Below are positions 18,307 through 26,846 of a stretch of DNA of 64,000 nt, one piece after another. The position numbers were made by a program, and so were the translations under genes. The stretch is from Mesorhizobium shangrilense (GTDB taxonomy: Bacteria > Pseudomonadota > Alphaproteobacteria > Rhizobiales > Rhizobiaceae): NCBI RefSeq assembly GCF_040537815.1, contig NZ_JBEWSZ010000001.1, forward strand, positions 3,906,001 to 3,970,000. The letters run 5' to 3'. Numbering within the stretch: position 1 is the first letter of the stretch; every line of letters begins with the position of its first letter. The notes under the pieces are model-generated. The model had not been told where the DNA came from. It worked only from the letters and a program-made list of their open reading frames with translations, and made no database searches.

Positions 18307-19812
18307 GTGAACGGAATCAAAGGAAGACTGGCCAAGGGGGCGGCGTGGATCACCGCGGCTCGGCTCATCACCAACCTTCTGGGCCTGGTGAGCACGCTTG
18401 TCCTGGCGCGCCTACTGACCCCCGGCGATTTCGGAATTGTGGCCCTTGGCTGGACCGTGCTCGCCATCTTGAACTCAGTCACCGAAATTTCGATCGGTGC
18501 TGTGCTCATCCATCATCCAAATCCCACAAGGGAACATCTTGATACGGCATGGACGCTCAGCGCGATGCGCGCCGCGGCCGTCGCTGCCATGCTCATGGTT
18601 GTCGCCATACCAGCGGAATCGGCCTTCGCGGAACCGCGCTTGCCGGCGGTGCTTGCGGCTCTGGCGATTTCGACGCTCCTGGGAGGGCTTGGCAGTCCAC
18701 GTCGAATCCTGCTCACGCGTGGCCTGGTGTTCTGGCAGCAATTCCTGATCGAGGTCTCCCAGAAGCTGGTCGGGCTTATCGTGGCGGCTGTGTTCGCGTT
18801 CACCTTCAGGAGCTACTGGGCGCTTGTCGCGGGGACCTTGGCGTCGGATCTCACCGGCCTCGTCATTTCCTATGTCGTTGCACCCTTTCGGCCAAAGCCC
18901 GGGCTGCGGCACTGGCGCGAGATGTTCGGCTATTCCATCTGGCTGACCCTGGCACAGGCCATCAACACGCTGAACTGGCGCTTCGACCACCTGCTGATCG
19001 GCGCCTTCCTCGGCAAGACCCCGCTTGGCTATTATTCGGTGGGCGACAACCTCGCCGCGATGCCGACGCGCGAGGCGATCGCGCCTTTGACCTCCGTCCT
19101 GTTTCCCGCATTCGCCCATGTGAAGAACCGCGACGACGGGGGCCTGGAGAAGGTCTACCAGTCATCGCAAGCGCTCGTCACGATGATCGCCTTGCCGGTG
19201 GGCGTCGGGATGGCGCTGATCGCCGAGCCCTTGGTCCGGCTGACAATGACGGACAAATGGTTGCCGGCCGTAATCGTGATCCAGGCATTGTCCGCCGTGT
19301 TCGCCGTACAAACCCTGGGAAGCCTCGCGCAGCCGCTTGCGATGGCGACAGGCGACACGCGGCTGCTCTTCAAGCGTGACGTCCAGGCATTCATCCTGCG
19401 CGTCCCCTCCGTCGTCGTGGGGCTTTGGCTTGGTGGGCTTGCCGGGGTGGCAATCGCGCGGGCGATTGCGGGCGTCATCGGCATCTTCTTCAATCTCCAG
19501 GTCGTCCGGCAGCTCACCGGCATCGGCTACCTGGCACAGTTGCGCCCCAACCTGCGCAGCCTGACAAGCGCTGGAATCATGGTCGCGGCCGTGCTTGGTT
19601 CTCGTGCGGCGCTTCCATCCGGCGTCGAAACATCCCAACTGGTTTTGAGTCTATCGTCGCAGATCGCCATCGGAGCGGCCGCTTTCATCGGAGCCCAATT
19701 GCTGCTGTGGAATTTGATGCGACGGCCCGAAGGGCCCGAAACCGAACTGATCGCCCTGTTCAAGCGGCTCTTGATCGGCAGGGGTGCGCGCCTGCTTGGA
19801 CGGTGGGCATGA
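18307..19812 (+). CDS. second Wzx-type polysaccharide flippase
   Basis: The 501-residue, highly hydrophobic product is a lipopolysaccharide/teichoic-type flippase (WzxC-like) with about twelve membrane segments. Typical family pieces are KGAAWITAARLITNLLGLVSTLVLARLLTP split over the first membrane helix and the loop, and FDHLLIGAFLGKTPLGYYSVGDN near residue 225. A GTG at 18307 is used because CTGGAGG lies about ten bases upstream. It is coupled to the following GT8 gene by an ATGA overlap. Why one locus has two flippases is not clear: two polymers, or two repeat-unit variants, are the options. Confidence 0.87.
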   Translation: MNGIKGRLAKGAAWITAARLITNLLGLVSTLVLARLLTPGDFGIVALGWTVLAILNSVTEISIGAVLIHHPNPTREHLDTAWTLSAMRAAAVAAMLMVVAIPAESAFAEPRLPAVLAALAISTLLGGLGSPRRILLTRGLVFWQQFLIEVSQKLVGLIVAAVFAFTFRSYWALVAGTLASDLTGLVISYVVAPFRPKPGLRHWREMFGYSIWLTLAQAINTLNWRFDHLLIGAFLGKTPLGYYSVGDNLAAMPTREAIAPLTSVLFPAFAHVKNRDDGGLEKVYQSSQALVTMIALPVGVGMALIAEPLVRLTMTDKWLPAVIVIQALSAVFAVQTLGSLAQPLAMATGDTRLLFKRDVQAFILRVPSVVVGLWLGGLAGVAIARAIAGVIGIFFNLQVVRQLTGIGYLAQLRPNLRSLTSAGIMVAAVLGSRAALPSGVETSQLVLSLSSQIAIGAAAFIGAQLLLWNLMRRPEGPETELIALFKRLLIGRGARLLGRWA

Positions 19813-20783
19813 CGGAGAACCGGCATGACACCGCGGTCATTTTTGTGACCGACAACGGATATCTTGGTCCGTCACTGCAAGCGGCGCTGGAGCTGACAGC
19901 GCAAGGTATCGACGCCCTGGCCGACATCCTGATCTACACGGTCGGCGTCGACCCGGCGCTGATCGACGCGCTACGCAACCGCGCAGGTCGGGCGATATCC
20001 TTCATCGCGCTGCCCGACACGTCCTATCTGCCCCCGGACGGCGTGGCCTTTGCCAAGAACCATGTGCCCGTCACGGCCTTGGCCCGGCTCGTGATAGCCG
20101 ACCACCTGCCGCCACAGTATCGCAATATCGTTTATCTCGATGGTGATATCCAAATTGTCGGAGATATTGCGCCGCTCGTCCGGCACCGCGTCCGGGACGG
20201 CTGGATCGCGGCCGGCAGGGGCAGCGCCTGGCTCGACCCCAGCGATAGATTGGGACTAAATCCGAAAGGCTATTTCGATGTGCTGGGGGGAGCCACCCGC
20301 CAGAGCTATTTCAACTCCGGAGTGCTGGCATGCAACCGGGACACTTGGGCCGTCTATGGTCCACGAGCGCTAAACGCATTCTTCAGCAATGGCGACACAT
20401 TCATCCGCCACGACCAGAGCGCGCTTAATGCGGTGTTTGGGCAGAATGTCGAACCGCTCTCGCCCGCCTACAATTTCCACAACGTCTACGCCAAGCTGCT
20501 GTGCCACAGAATTCTTGCGCCGAAGATCATCCATTTCACCGGCCCCGCCAAGCCCTGGAAAGCCAGCGTCCCACCATGGGGATGGCGCTTCCACAGGCCA
20601 TATGTCGATCTCATGGAGCGCTTTCCGGAACTTGCGTCGGTCTTCCAGGTCCAAGCGCAGACGCCGCAGCCAACACCCAGCTTGCGTGCGAGGGTTTCAA
20701 CCCTTCGCGGCGTGCGCACGCGAATGTCCCAGCGACGCGCATTTCGAACCTTTGTCGATCGCCATGACTTCGCCGTCAGGTAG
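19809..20783 (+). CDS. family 8 glycosyltransferase
   Basis: The 324-residue product has the GT8 layout: AVIFVTDNGYLGPSLQAAL at the start, the metal-binding YLDGDIQI near residue 112, SYFNSGVLACN near 167 and PKIIHFTGPAKPWKA near 238. A basic C-terminal tail of about 60 residues follows. It overlaps the flippase stop by ATGA and so is co-translated with it, which suggests the flippase and this sugar addition serve the same polymer. Convergent with the UDP-glucose dehydrogenase gene, 15 bases away. Confidence 0.87.
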   Translation: MTENRHDTAVIFVTDNGYLGPSLQAALELTAQGIDALADILIYTVGVDPALIDALRNRAGRAISFIALPDTSYLPPDGVAFAKNHVPVTALARLVIADHLPPQYRNIVYLDGDIQIVGDIAPLVRHRVRDGWIAAGRGSAWLDPSDRLGLNPKGYFDVLGGATRQSYFNSGVLACNRDTWAVYGPRALNAFFSNGDTFIRHDQSALNAVFGQNVEPLSPAYNFHNVYAKLLCHRILAPKIIHFTGPAKPWKASVPPWGWRFHRPYVDLMERFPELASVFQVQAQTPQPTPSLRARVSTLRGVRTRMSQRRAFRTFVDRHDFAVR

Positions 20784-20798
20784 CACCCAAACGCCTGA

Positions 20799-22130
20799 CT
20801 AAGCCGCCATCCTGCCGATGCTGTGATATTCGATGCCGTGGCGGGCAATGACCTTCGGGTCGTAGAGATTTCGGCCATCGAAGATGACCGGCGTGGTCAA
20901 CGCATCCCTGACCGCATCGAAGGAGGGAGCGCGGAAGTTCTTCCACTCGGTGGCGATCAGCAGGGCATCGGCGCCGCGAAGTGCCGCCTCCTTGGTGCCG
21001 CACAAAAGCAGGTCATCGCGCAGCCCGTATATGGCCTGGCATTCCTGCATCGCCTCGGGATCGTAGGCCTGTACGTTGGCACCCGCCTTCCACAGCGCTT
21101 CCATCAGCGTGCGCGCCGGCGCCTCGCGCATGTCGTCGGTGTTGGGCTTGAACGCCAGGCCCCATAGGGCGAAGGTCTTGCCCTTGAGGTTGCCCTTGAA
21201 ATAGCGGTTCACCTTGTCGAACAGCACCGACTTCTGCTCATTGTTTCGTTCCTCGACGGCCCTCAGCAGCTTGGCGTCGAACTGGACCCCTTCTGCGGTC
21301 TTGATGAGCGCGCGCACGTCCTTTGGAAAGCACGAGCCGCCATAGCCGAGACCGGGATAGATGAAGTGGTAGCCGATGCGCGGATCGCTGCCGATGCCCT
21401 TGCGGACCTCCTCGATATCGGCGCCGAGCTGCTCGGCCAGGTTGGCCATCTCGTTCATGAAGCTGATCTTGGTCGCCAGCATGCAATTGGCGGCGTATTT
21501 GGTGAACTCGGCGCTGCGCACATCCATCACGATCATCTTCTCGTGGTTGCGGTTGAACGGCGCGTAGAGTTCGCGCATCACCGCCTCGGTGTCCTCGCTG
21601 TCGGTGCCGACGATGATGCGGTCGGGCTTCATGCAGTCAGCCACGGCCGAGCCTTCCTTGAGGAATTCCGGATTTGAAGCGACATCGAAGGAGAGGTCCT
21701 CGCGGCCCCGTGCCTTCAGCGTCTCGGCGATCCTGGCCTTTATCTTCTCGCAGGTGCCGACCGGCACGGTCGACTTGCCGACGACGATCTTGGGCGCGTC
21801 CATCTCCCTGCCGATCGCCTCGGCGACCGCCAATACATATTTCAGATCCGCCGAACCGTCCTCGCCCGGCGGCGTGCCGACGGCGATCATCTGGATCTCG
21901 CCATGCTTGACGGCAGCGACCGCATCGGTGGTGAAGGTGATGCGCCCGGCCGCGTGGTTTTCCTTGACGAGGCTTTCGAGCCCGGGTTCGTAGATCGGCA
22001 CGAGGCCCTGGTTGAGCCGCTCGACCTTGGCCGCGTCGATGTCGACACACATCACCTGATGGCCGACTTCCGCCAGCACCGCCGCCTGCACCAGGCCAAC
22101 ATAGCCTATTCCAAAGACCGTCAGATTCAT
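20799..22130 (-). CDS. ugd: UDP-glucose 6-dehydrogenase
   Basis: The 443-residue enzyme oxidises UDP-glucose to UDP-glucuronate with two NAD+. The Rossmann motif GIGYVG is at residues 7-12, and the catalytic Cys sits in [10 protein letters not shown] near residue 265. The C-terminal UDP-binding part has [16 protein letters not shown] near 320. Its presence predicts glucuronic acid in the polymer, unlike neutral-backbone succinoglycan. It is read leftward from 22130, just after the ExoK-type glucanase gene. Confidence 0.95.
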   Translation of the reverse strand: MNLTVFGIGYVGLVQAAVLAEVGHQVMCVDIDAAKVERLNQGLVPIYEPGLESLVKENHAAGRITFTTDAVAAVKHGEIQMIAVGTPPGEDGSADLKYVLAVAEAIGREMDAPKIVVGKSTVPVGTCEKIKARIAETLKARGREDLSFDVASNPEFLKEGSAVADCMKPDRIIVGTDSEDTEAVMRELYAPFNRNHEKMIVMDVRSAEFTKYAANCMLATKISFMNEMANLAEQLGADIEEVRKGIGSDPRIGYHFIYPGLGYGGSCFPKDVRALIKTAEGVQFDAKLLRAVEERNNEQKSVLFDKVNRYFKGNLKGKTFALWGLAFKPNTDDMREAPARTLMEALWKAGANVQAYDPEAMQECQAIYGLRDDLLLCGTKEAALRGADALLIATEWKNFRAPSFDAVRDALTTPVIFDGRNLYDPKVIARHGIEYHSIGRMAA

Positions 22131-22203
22131 TCGGTGCCGCCCCCACTCAAGCCAGCGGACCCTCTCGGGCCCGCCGGTTCAGATGTATTTTTCCAATCGC
22201 CTT

Positions 22204-23070
22204 TCACTTTATGGCGCAAGCGACCGATTCTGGAAACTGGCAAGGCTGGCCCAGGGCCGTGAATGCGACGCGCTTGACCTGCAGCGTGACCTTGCGGCCC
22301 GGATCCGAAAAGGCTCCCATCCAGCCGGTCAAGGTGTCGCTGCCCCACAGGCTGAAGAAGATCTTCTGAGCATGGGTGGGCAGCTTCGCCGGATCGGTAA
22401 TGGTGTTGACGAGCTGGCCATTGAGGTACCAGCGCAGCCGGTCCTTTTCCCAGACGAAGGCGTAGTCGTTGAAGGCGTTTTCTGCGCCACCCGCCACATC
22501 GACCAGTTTTTCGTTTTTTCCTTTGCCGGCTATATAGACGTTGGTCTGCACCTTGGAGGTGTCCCTGGTCAGGATTTCGAAGTCGATCTCATCCCAGGGC
22601 TGCTTGTCGGAAGGCCCGATATAGGAGAAGAACGCCGCGTTGAGGCCCGAGCCCGTGTCGGTCTTCATCCGCGTCTCGTAGGTGCCGTAGCCGAAACGCT
22701 CCTTGGTCTGGATTTCGGCGCAGCCGAAATCGCGGTCCTTCAATTTCCGTTTTTCGAAGCCGAGCGTGAGCACGCCGTCGGAAAGCCGGATCAGGTCCTT
22801 GGACCAGGTACAATTCTGATGGCTGCCATTCGTCCAGCCGTCGGAAACGTACCAGCGCGATGGATTGAAAGTGGTGAAATCGTCAACGAATGACGCTCCG
22901 CTCGCCATATCCTGGGAACGCGACACCGTTGGCCCCACAATAAGACCCGCGAGGGCAACCAGCGTAAACATGCCACATGACCACAGCCGCTTTAGGCCAC
23001 CTTGTCTTGCGTGATACGGCATAGGCCTGGCCGTTGCGATGGTAGAGGTGTTTTTCGAATTCCTGTTCAT
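22204..23070 (-). CDS. exoK: ExoK-type family 16 endo-beta-glucanase
   Basis: The 288-residue product is a GH16 glycanase. The catalytic WDEIDFEI motif (nucleophile and acid/base Glu) is near residue 160, and the N-terminus has a basic stretch, a hydrophobic segment (about 34-48) and a likely signal cleavage after SRSQ or nearby, so it is secreted. ExoK trims nascent EPS to low-molecular-weight forms in Sinorhizobium. The ATG at 23070 has AAAGGTGAG upstream. It is monocistronic or read together with ugd, 73 bases downstream. Confidence 0.9.
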   Translation of the reverse strand: MNRNSKNTSTIATARPMPYHARQGGLKRLWSCGMFTLVALAGLIVGPTVSRSQDMASGASFVDDFTTFNPSRWYVSDGWTNGSHQNCTWSKDLIRLSDGVLTLGFEKRKLKDRDFGCAEIQTKERFGYGTYETRMKTDTGSGLNAAFFSYIGPSDKQPWDEIDFEILTRDTSKVQTNVYIAGKGKNEKLVDVAGGAENAFNDYAFVWEKDRLRWYLNGQLVNTITDPAKLPTHAQKIFFSLWGSDTLTGWMGAFSDPGRKVTLQVKRVAFTALGQPCQFPESVACAIK

Positions 23071-23220
23071 ACCAAACTCACCTTTGTGCTGTGTACCCCA
23101 ACCCAAAGTCGACATTCGAACTGTAACGAGACGAGTCGACCTCGTTCGTCTGTCACCCCCCAACCTTGTTGCATGTCGTGTCGGAGTCAGAACGTTGCCT
23201 GCGGCCCTGACGCCTCCGCT

Positions 23221-23613
23221 TCACCCTCTGCCGGCGCGAGCCGGCCTGGTGAATTCGACGGCAGCCTCGCGCGATCCATTCTCGTCGAACATCGCATCCA
23301 GCGAAGGACGCAGTTCCTTCATCAGAAGGTGCTGTTGCGAGAGCACTGCGATGCGCCGCTCGCAATTTAGGATCGACTTTGTCAGCTCGCTGATTTCGGA
23401 TGAGCGACCGGAGGCGGATCCATTTTCCATCGCCTCGACCAGAAAGGCTGCGTTCGTGGCCTTTGTCCTGTAGCGATTCTCGAGTCCGCTTTTCTCCGCT
23501 TCCACCTCAGCTGAAATCTGATCGAACAGTTTTGCCAGCCGATCCAGGCGTGAGATGTCGGTCTGCCGGTCGCGGGCGGGGTTTCTGGATCGGAAGCCGA
23601 ATATCGAGGCCAT
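23221..23613 (-). CDS. hypothetical coiled-coil protein
   Basis: The 130-residue soluble protein is largely helical, with charged heptad-like runs from about residue 20 to 105 (for example LAKLFDQISAEVEAEKSGLE). I recognise no family. AGGAG lies nine bases before the ATG at 23613, and the best copy of the TGC-rich dyad in the window (23692-23702) lies about 80 bases upstream, so it looks co-regulated with the EPS genes. It might be a small accessory or scaffold protein of the locus, but nothing in the sequence proves that. Confidence 0.6.
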   Translation of the reverse strand: MASIFGFRSRNPARDRQTDISRLDRLAKLFDQISAEVEAEKSGLENRYRTKATNAAFLVEAMENGSASGRSSEISELTKSILNCERRIAVLSQQHLLMKELRPSLDAMFDENGSREAAVEFTRPARAGRG

Positions 23614-23691
23614 CGTTTCAGACTCCTGTCATTGCCGGATTCACCCGGCGGGGATAGGCATATCGGCCAATTCACGCGGCCATCGAGATTG

Positions 23692-23702
23692 CTGCACTGC
23701 AG
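23692..23702. promoter_or_regulatory. exact CTGC-ACT-GCAG dyad
   Basis: The 16 bases TTGCTGCACTGCAGCA (23689-23704) contain a perfect CTGC-N3-GCAG palindrome, the pattern described for PhaR/AniA repressors. It is upstream of the hypothetical gene ending at 23221 and downstream of the GT2 gene at 23805. It is the cleanest member of the set in this window. Confidence 0.55.
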
Positions 23703-23804
23703 CATAGAGTGCCATCCCTGGAGCGACTAGGCAACCACCAAGCTCATAAACCGACGGCTCCGGCCGAAAGACGGCCACGGTGGGTTTGAGAAAACACCAA
23801 TGGC

Positions 23805-24821
23805 TCAAGGTTCTCGGGCGGTTCTGGTTCCGGTCATAAGTACCCGGAACGGTGGCGTCTGCTGGGGCTTCGAAGCAAGGCCGGCATGGCGAAACAGCGC
23901 TTCGAGCTTATCGGCGGCAACACCCCGAACGATGGGAATGAGGTTGGATTGACTGGCCAGCGCATAGGCAGCCGCCGATGCCAGCCCGCGCTCGGCCTTC
24001 ACATCGAGGAACTTCCGCAAGCGATATTTGTCGCGGACATGGCGTTCGTGCTTTCTCAGCGCCGCCTTCGATCCCTCCGGCAGGCTGTCGATCTCTAGCA
24101 ACGACAGGTCCGCGTCGGCAAGGCGCTTCAGATCCTGCGTCTTGTGGCGGCCGCTCAGCGAATCCGGGCGCACGATGGCGCCGTAGCCACAGGACCGGAT
24201 GACCTTGAACCGTGCGCCTTGGGCAACCGCGCGCGCATAGAGTTCGTAGTCCTCTCCAAGACGCAAACCCTCGTCATAGCGCAGCCCGTGCCGATCGAGG
24301 AAGGCGCGGCTGATCACCGGCTTGAGGAAGCCGAGCTCGCCCCTCTGCACGCGGCGCCTGGAAATATTGCCTTCGATGAAGCGCTCGAAATCGAGGAATT
24401 CCGGATCGGCCGAAAATCGCGGCGCGACGATTTTCGTCATGTCTCCAGCCACGTCATCCCTGATGAGCATGATGTTGTCAGCCGCGAAATCCCAATCGGC
24501 GCGGGCAAACAGCTTGCGAAACCGGCCCTCGAGAAAGAAATCGTCGGCGTCGAGGATGCTGATGAAGGGCGACCTGGAGCCGGCGATCGCGGCATTACGG
24601 GCAAAGGAGGGGCCACGATTGATGTCGAGGTGCATGACGGAGAGCCGCCCGCTGCCGTCGTCGGCGGCCCGGGCCACGCTTGCCGTGTCGTCGGTGGAAG
24701 CGTCGTCAACGACAACGACCTCCGCCACTTCCAGCTCACGCAACGCGGAAGCGATGGCGACCGGAATCGTCCGTGCCGCGTTTCGCGCCGCGATGATCAC
24801 GCAGACTTCGGTTCCTGTCAT
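23805..24821 (-). CDS. family 2 glycosyltransferase (ExoU type)
   Basis: The 338-residue product has VCVIIAARNAARTIPVAIASAL, VVDDASTDDT, and the metal-binding ILDADDFF near residue 92; LGEDYELYARAVAQGA near 208 holds the probable catalytic Asp. It resembles ExoU/ExoW and the enzyme at 8030-8980. The ATG at 24821 follows GAGGTGA. It would add one of the later sugars to the lipid-linked repeat. It stands alone on the minus strand between the nucleotidyltransferase gene and the hypothetical gene. Confidence 0.85.
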   Translation of the reverse strand: MTGTEVCVIIAARNAARTIPVAIASALRELEVAEVVVVDDASTDDTASVARAADDGSGRLSVMHLDINRGPSFARNAAIAGSRSPFISILDADDFFLEGRFRKLFARADWDFAADNIMLIRDDVAGDMTKIVAPRFSADPEFLDFERFIEGNISRRRVQRGELGFLKPVISRAFLDRHGLRYDEGLRLGEDYELYARAVAQGARFKVIRSCGYGAIVRPDSLSGRHKTQDLKRLADADLSLLEIDSLPEGSKAALRKHERHVRDKYRLRKFLDVKAERGLASAAAYALASQSNLIPIVRGVAADKLEALFRHAGLASKPQQTPPFRVLMTGTRTAREP

Positions 24822-24830
24822 GGGTTCACC

Positions 24831-24860
24831 TCTTCATTGCACCGGTCTTCATTGCACCGG
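24831..24860. repeat. 15-bp perfect tandem duplication
   Basis: TCTTCATTGCACCGG occurs twice head to tail, just upstream of the GT2 start at 24821. Each copy holds a TTGCACCG core like the left half of the TGC-rich dyads. It is probably a recent slippage duplication in the leader of the gene. Confidence 0.7.
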
Positions 24861-24913
24861 TGATTTCTCGTTTGCTTGCCCCTCCCGTTCGGCGTCAGAC
24901 ATGTTTCACACCC

Positions 24914-26038
24914 TCAGCGACCACCCGGCCGTTCAAAAATGCGACGGCTGAGATCGGCTGACGCGGCCCAACCGGCCTCGGCCATGTAACGGACAGGCGC
25001 GCGGCCGCACAGTTCCCACAACACGGTTCGCCGCTGCGGCCACCGCAATGACGACAACCAGGGAGCGATGACCATGTTGAGCAGGTCTTCATTACCGATG
25101 CGCGACAGGATCCGGGTGGCCCGCTCCGACAGCAGGGTCCCAGCCCCGCCAAGAAGCAGGTCGGCGGCGCGCAAACCAAGCAGCAGCGTGTCGACCAGCC
25201 CCTGCTCCGTCGCGTAATCGAGCACATTCTGCTGTTCCGCCGTGCTCAACCGGCTGGCGCTGGCGCGGACATCGCAGACATAGCCGGCGCAGGGCTCGCG
25301 ATTGAAAAGCGCCTTGGCAACGCTGATGCAGGAAAGAAGCAAGGTATCGGTCGCCGAAATGAACGGCACGCTTGTGCCGGCGATCTCGACAGGCCGCTTG
25401 CGCCGCAAGAACCCGTCCGTATCGCGCGGACTGGGCGAACCCGGCTGCTGGAGGCGGTAGTGAAGATCGACGGTGGAGGATGTCGGCCCAGCAGTACGGA
25501 TCATGTGCTGCTCGCCAAGAAAACGAACCCACCATACGGACCGCGATTTGCCGGCGATCTCGTAGCCTATCGCCCGCAGCGCATCACGCGCTTTGAAAAA
25601 GCCGGATGACGAGACCAGGATGTCGACATCCCCGGAAGGCTTCATGAAATGATCGCCATAGAGAAGCCGCTGCTGGAATGGGCCCTTCAGGAAGACAAAG
25701 TCGATGTCTCGGTCGCGTAACGCGCCGTGGATGGCCATGGAATCCATGATGCAAGACGAGTTCATCGCCACCGTCCTGCGGCGATAGGTATCCAGCCACT
25801 GGAACAGTTCGGGAGGTTTTTCACCAGATGAACGAGACAGGGCCTTGAGGACGAATGTGGCGACCTTGTTCAACCTGGCGATGTCAGCGACGTTGGCGAC
25901 CGACAGGGTCGGCACGGAGGCTTCGCCGGTGGTCGCCCCAGGGCTTGCGGCAAAAAACAGCCTCAGGCACGCCTGTACATAGGCAATCTCGTCGGCGCAG
26001 TCGGCGGTGCGCAACCGTTCATACGAACTTTCCTGCAA
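24914..26038 (-). CDS. nucleotidyltransferase-family protein beside lasso cluster
   Basis: The 374-residue product matches the uncharacterised nucleotidyltransferase family (NTP_transf_5 type). FVFLKGPFQQRLLYGDH is followed by KPSGDVDILV near residue 140, which supplies the acidic pair expected of a nucleotidyltransferase, and DLHYRLQQPG near 190. Such genes are often found with PqqD, B2 and HprK-like genes, so a role in peptide modification is plausible but unproven. The only in-frame start is a TTG at 26038, with GAAGGA six bases upstream. It diverges from the lasso operon; an 8-bp-arm dyad lies in its promoter. Confidence 0.75.
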   Translation of the reverse strand: MQESSYERLRTADCADEIAYVQACLRLFFAASPGATTGEASVPTLSVANVADIARLNKVATFVLKALSRSSGEKPPELFQWLDTYRRRTVAMNSSCIMDSMAIHGALRDRDIDFVFLKGPFQQRLLYGDHFMKPSGDVDILVSSSGFFKARDALRAIGYEIAGKSRSVWWVRFLGEQHMIRTAGPTSSTVDLHYRLQQPGSPSPRDTDGFLRRKRPVEIAGTSVPFISATDTLLLSCISVAKALFNREPCAGYVCDVRASASRLSTAEQQNVLDYATEQGLVDTLLLGLRAADLLLGGAGTLLSERATRILSRIGNEDLLNMVIAPWLSSLRWPQRRTVLWELCGRAPVRYMAEAGWAASADLSRRIFERPGGR

Positions 26039-26084
26039 GGGCCATCCTTCGCAAAGTCTCCGGAAAACAATTTATCCGAGGCAT

Positions 26085-26110
26085 ATGCTGCAAGTGCGAA
26101 CGTGCAGCAT
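26085..26110 (-). promoter_or_regulatory. ATGCTGCA...TGCAGCAT dyad upstream of nucleotidyltransferase
   Basis: Perfect 8-base arms ATGCTGCA and TGCAGCAT are separated by ten bases, about 47 bases before the TTG start. The half-site CTGCA is the one used in the TGC-rich dyads elsewhere, but with wider spacing. Confidence 0.45.
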
Positions 26111-26482
26111 CGCCAAAATCGTTGGCCACGTCCAGTTTTTCCTTTTGGCGTTCACTCGCCTGCAACCATGACGTTTGTTCTGATTCCCTTGAAACCTAGC
26201 CGCAACCGCAGTTGCAATGTTATCCGACGTCCTATTTCGGCTAGCCTCAGCAAGATTTTACCAAATCGGCCGCCCACATTAGCAACGACTAAATACAAGG
26301 CATTTCGGCAAGCATCTTTATACCAATAAAATCAAATGCTTAAATCATTACCATAAGCGCACGCTCATGCACCCCGATTCGGCATGGAGGACGCCCGGCT
26401 CCAACCGTCCCTTCACAGAATCCACCGCCACCGCAACCCATAATTGATTAACGCTTGGTAAATCAGGCTTGACTCATGAATG
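26111..26482. other. AT-rich intergenic stretch before lasso operon
   Basis: About 370 bases without a convincing gene. The stretch is visibly richer in A and T than the exo genes, especially 26240-26480. A 53-codon frame (26168-26329) exists but has no ribosome site and no lasso-precursor pattern. The lower GC is compatible with an acquired insertion point or with a long promoter region; I cannot separate these from sequence alone. Confidence 0.5.
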
Positions 26483-26507
26483 TTGCTATGCAGCTATTGC
26501 GGTGCAG
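26483..26507 (+). promoter_or_regulatory. tandem TGC-rich dyads upstream of lasso precursor
   Basis: TTGC-TAT-GCAG (26483-26493) and TTGC-GGT-GCAG (26497-26507) lie fourteen bases apart, start to start, and end 55 bases before the precursor ATG. Both fit YTGC-N3-GCAG exactly. This is the only promoter here with two exact tandem copies, so the lasso operon may be the most tightly controlled member of the set. Confidence 0.5.
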
Positions 26508-26562
26508 CAAAATATGCTGACGGCACTCGACAGGCCGTTTCCAGTCCTTATCGGAGACTTAA

Positions 26563-26715
26563 ATGGAACAGAATGTTGACAAGCATGAGTACGAAACGCC
26601 GAGCCTGACGGTTCATGGTTCGATCGAAACCATCACCCAGGGCACCGGCGGCGACACCGCGCTCGATGGGGTGTTCCCGATTCATACACCAAAGGGCCAG
26701 CTCACGTTCTCTTGA
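26563..26715 (+). CDS. lasso peptide precursor
   Basis: The 50-residue product has all leader marks of lasso precursors: Tyr10, Pro13, Leu15, Gly19 (the Y-x2-P-x-L-x3-G pattern) and Thr25 as the penultimate leader residue. Cleavage after Gln26 gives a 24-residue core starting with Gly27. The ring would be GTGGDTALD, closed between Gly1 and Asp9, a nine-residue macrolactam as in capistruin; the tail is GVFPIHTPKGQLTFS. The terminal Ser is the kind of residue phosphorylated in paeninodin. GGAG at 26553-26556 sits six bases from the ATG. Downstream come B1, B2, C, a kinase and an exporter. The peptide target, and whether it is antimicrobial, cannot be told from sequence. Confidence 0.88.
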   Translation: MEQNVDKHEYETPSLTVHGSIETITQGTGGDTALDGVFPIHTPKGQLTFS

Positions 26716-26768
26716 GATGATCCGGTTTTCTAGAGTGACAGTTGGAACTTTAGAGCCAAACGCTAAGA

Positions 26769-26796
26769 GAGTCGGGGGTTGAAAAATCTCCGACTC
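26769..26796 (+). terminator. stem-loop between precursor and processing genes
   Basis: GAGTCGG and CCGACTC form a seven-pair stem, extended by a G-U and a G-C pair, with a ten-base loop. There is no T-run. Hairpins at this place in lasso operons may stop part of transcription or protect the precursor mRNA, so that more precursor than enzyme is made. Confidence 0.5.
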
Positions 26797-26846
26797 GCAG
26801 TTGAAATCTGGAACTTCCGTGGCGTATTTGTAAACAAGGCTTTAGG

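Noticed and set aside
26168..26329. A 53-codon frame before the lasso precursor, considered as a second precursor.
   Set aside because: It has no ribosome site, no Y-P-L-G leader pattern and no Asp/Glu at position 7 to 9 after a Thr-x cut.
26653..26655. Asp31 of the precursor as the ring-closing residue.
   Set aside because: With Thr25 in the penultimate leader position, Asp31 would be core position 5, too small a ring; Asp35 at position 9 fits known lasso rings.
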